Shown: in pieces, positions 40,577-42,610 of the stretch
How the letters are laid out: each line of letters opens with the position of its first letter
How positions within the stretch are numbered: the stretch's first letter is position 1
Assembly: GCA_002430835.1 (NCBI GenBank)
Contig: DJDA01000043.1
Span: forward strand, 1 to 42,610
DNA from: Brevundimonas sp. UBA5936
GTDB lineage: Bacteria; Pseudomonadota; Alphaproteobacteria; Caulobacterales; Caulobacteraceae
Direction: 5' to 3'
DNA: 42,610 bases
The notes under the pieces: model-generated
Told to the model about the DNA's origin: nothing
Seen by the model: only the letters and a program-made list of their open reading frames with translations
Databases searched by the model: none
Program-made: the position numbers and the translations under genes

Positions 40577-42610
40577 TTAACCCTGAACCTTGGGAGAAGC
40601 GCCGCAGGCCCCGCATACGGGCGTCCCGTTCCGGTCCGACAGCATCAGGTCGCCGCACTCGGGACAGGGGCCGGCCTGCGCCTGCGGCGTGGTGCGTGGC
40701 GACGGCTCCTTCCGGCCGAAGGGAGCGACGATCAGATTGTCGGGCGCCGCGCCGCGGGCGAAACCCTTGGAGATGAAGCGGGCGGCGGGCACGGGCTGGG
40801 GCGCGTCGGTCGGGGCGCCGTCCATACCGTCCAGATTGGCGGCCTCGGGCGTGACCTGCGCCAGTTCGCGACGGTCCAGATAGGAGACGCCCAGCTCGCG
40901 GAAGACATAGTCGAGGATGGAGGTCGCCGAGCGGATGGAGTCGTTGCCCGTGACCCGTCCCGACGGCTCGAAACGGGTGAAGACGAAGGCGTCCACGAAC
41001 TCGTCCAGCGGCACGCCGTATTGCAGGCCGATGGAGATGGCGATGGCGAAGTTGTTCATCATCGAGCGGAAGGCGGCGCCTTCCTTGTGCATGTCGATGA
41101 ATATCTCGCCCAGTTCGCCGTCTTCGTATTCGCCGGTATGGATATAGACCTTGTGGCCGCCGACCGAGGCCTTCTGGATATAGCCCTTGCGACGGTCGGG
41201 CAGACGGCGGCGTGTGCGGTCGCGCTCGACCACCTTCTCGACCACGCGCTCGACGGTCTGGGGCGCGGCTTGCGGCGGGCCTTCGGCGCGGCGGGGAGCT
41301 TCGACCTCGGGCAGGGTCAGGCGGAAGCTGAGCGGGGCTTCCGCGCGGCGCAGGGCCACGGCGCGGCGATCGTCGCGCGCGCCGTCGGCGATGGCGCGGC
41401 TTATCTGCATGGCGTCGGAGCGCCAGTCCAGCAGGCGGGGGCGGGCGTCGGGGGCGTCGCTGAACGGCTCGATCGTCTGGCGCAGGGCCGCCTCGAGATC
41501 GGCGCCCGGCGTCGCCAACAGGGCTGTCAGCGACGGCGGCGCCTGATCCCAGTCCGACAGGTCCGGTCGGCCGAAGACATAGGCGGTCGCGGCTTCGATC
41601 TCTTCAGCCGTGAAGCATAGACGAGGCAGCAAGGCGCCTTCGTCCGGCGTCAGCCCCAGCACGTCGCCGATGAAGCCCGCGTCCAGCACCGGCGGAGCGA
41701 AGGCGGGGCCGAAGTCCTCGACCAGGGCCAGGGCGCGCTCGATGGCCTCCAGCTCCAGATCGGTGAAGCCCAGTTCGCGCAGGCGTCCGTGGCTCACGCC
41801 CGGCGCCTCGGCCAGGGTGCGGCGGCCGAACAGATGGCGCTCCGCCGCCTCGACCTCGCCGCCCGCCGCGACGATGGCGGCGGCCAGGGCGGGCCTCAGT
41901 CGCCGGGCGACCTCTTCGTCGGCGGTCTGGAACACATCCATCGCGCCGAACGGCGACAGGCCTAGCCGCAGGTCCAACTCGGCCTCGTCGACGAACAGGC
42001 CGATCACGGCGTTGCGTCGCCCGTTCGGCTCCAACGCGGCGGCGTCGCGCCCTTGCGCCTGAAGCACGGCGATGACGTCATCCTTGGCGGTCGCCCATTC
42101 GGGGCAGGGCGCCAGTCGGGCCGCCAGCTCGCAGGAGGTCTGACATGCCATGTCAGCGACGCGGCACCCGAGGGCGGACGCCTGCGCGACAGGGTCGGCC
42201 CCGTCCTGGCTGACCGCCCAATCCGCCAGGCCGCCGAGGCCCAGGGCGATGGGCCGCGCGGCCAGCGCTTCGGCCCGGCTCGTCTGGTCCAGTTCGATGT
42301 CCAGCGCCGTGATCCACAGGGCGACCAGCGCGTCCAGGGCGGCGTCGAAGTCCGCCCCGGCCAGCGCCGCCAGGGCGGGCAGGTTCAGGATCGCGCGCGC
42401 GCCCGTCTGGGCGGCAGTCATGGCCTCGGCGTCGGCGGGCGAGAAGACGACCACGACCGGGCCTTCCTGCGCGGCCTCGGCCACGGCGGCGGTTCGGGGA
42501 TCGCCCGAGGCGGTCGTGTCGCGCGCCGCCAGCACGGGCAGGGCGGCGGGCTGTTCGGCGGCTTCGATCGTGAGATCGGCGGGCTCGCCCTGAATGGCGC
42601 GCAGGATGTC
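40577..42610 (-). CDS. Divergent class II ribonucleotide reductase-like (NrdJ-related) protein, 5' partial
   Basis: The frame is open to the right edge, so at least 677 residues are coded and the N-terminus is missing. The C-terminal third matches adenosylcobalamin-dependent NrdJ: RRKGYIQKASVGGHKVYIHT, GEIFIDMHKEGAAFRSMMNN, FAIAISIGLQYGVPLDEFVD, then FVFTRFEPSGRV (TSCPD domain, about 40890-41200). A four-cysteine zinc ribbon (CPECG...CGACG, about 40600-40670) ends it. The middle keeps only a faint NrdJ outline (RPIALGLGGLADW, AERHLFGRRTLAEAP, ELGFTDLELEAIERAL). The NPCxE active-site motif and the PTGT loop expected there are not seen, and the CGRIGKR region is replaced by unrelated sequence. 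It may be a pseudoenzyme, or a regulator that kept the tail. Confidence 0.75.
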   Translation of the reverse strand, partial: DILRAIQGEPADLTIEAAEQPAALPVLAARDTTASGDPRTAAVAEAAQEGPVVVVFSPADAEAMTAAQTGARAILNLPALAALAGADFDAALDALVALWITALDIELDQTSRAEALAARPIALGLGGLADWAVSQDGADPVAQASALGCRVADMACQTSCELAARLAPCPEWATAKDDVIAVLQAQGRDAAALEPNGRRNAVIGLFVDEAELDLRLGLSPFGAMDVFQTADEEVARRLRPALAAAIVAAGGEVEAAERHLFGRRTLAEAPGVSHGRLRELGFTDLELEAIERALALVEDFGPAFAPPVLDAGFIGDVLGLTPDEGALLPRLCFTAEEIEAATAYVFGRPDLSDWDQAPPSLTALLATPGADLEAALRQTIEPFSDAPDARPRLLDWRSDAMQISRAIADGARDDRRAVALRRAEAPLSFRLTLPEVEAPRRAEGPPQAAPQTVERVVEKVVERDRTRRRLPDRRKGYIQKASVGGHKVYIHTGEYEDGELGEIFIDMHKEGAAFRSMMNNFAIAISIGLQYGVPLDEFVDAFVFTRFEPSGRVTGNDSIRSATSILDYVFRELGVSYLDRRELAQVTPEAANLDGMDGAPTDAPQPVPAARFISKGFARGAAPDNLIVAPFGRKEPSPRTTPQAQAGPCPECGDLMLSDRNGTPVCGACGASPKVQG

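Overview
This 42.6 kb window is GC-rich, gene-dense chromosomal DNA from an alphaproteobacterium. Caulobacterales, and most likely Brevundimonas, fits best. The reasons are the gene set (an Hda-type short DnaA homologue with a clamp-binding motif, LptF/LptG/LptD/SurA, M13 and S10 exported peptidases), GANTC sites in several gene-upstream regions, and dispersed palindromic repeats of a kind common in this group. The genus is an inference. Nearly all of the window is housekeeping sequence; no prophage, CRISPR array, rRNA or tRNA gene was recognised.

Layout. (1) 1-1712: the 3' part of an exported-type metallophosphoesterase gene and a small lipoprotein gene. (2) 1891-9177, plus strand: a fatty-acid and cell-envelope cluster, fabD, a rhomboid-like protease, fabG, acpP, fabF, mltG, yicC, gmk and a nucleoside deaminase. 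(3) 9309-18987, minus strand, transcribed right to left: lptF-lptG-lptD-surA-pdxA-(DUF559 cassette)-rsmA-aminotransferase. This is an outer-membrane assembly operon, mostly joined by 4-bp ATGA overlaps. (4) 19145-21764, plus strand: pepA, holC and two tandem I78-like lipoproteins. (5) 21889-24017, minus strand: a DUF2164 gene and an ABC-F ATPase gene. (6) 24121-24878, plus strand: ndk and a glycine-zipper lipoprotein. (7) 24962-30796: M13 peptidase, purN and purM on the minus strand, with an S10 carboxypeptidase on the plus strand between purN and purM. (8) 30878-32032: rnd on the plus strand. (9) 32039-36929, minus strand: a VOC protein, ppx, ppk and hdaA. (10) 37126-38958: aspS on the plus strand. 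(11) 39023-42610, minus strand: two exported pentapeptide-repeat proteins and the 3' part of a divergent class II ribonucleotide-reductase-like gene that runs off the right edge.

The most interesting items are three. The first is a 464-bp unit bounded by two 53-bp inverted repeats that carries a DUF559 endonuclease-like gene, inserted between pdxA and rsmA without breaking the operon. The second is the NrdJ-like protein at the right end: its C-terminal TSCPD and zinc-ribbon region looks conserved, while the region that should hold the catalytic barrel appears degenerate. The third is a set of dispersed palindromic repeats between genes, of at least three kinds, one of which provides the ends of the DUF559 unit.

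Gene starts were chosen from ribosome-binding sites, operon overlaps, signal peptides and family lengths. Where a longer open frame existed upstream, the chosen start is explained in the entry. No intergenic gap exceeds about 250 bases.
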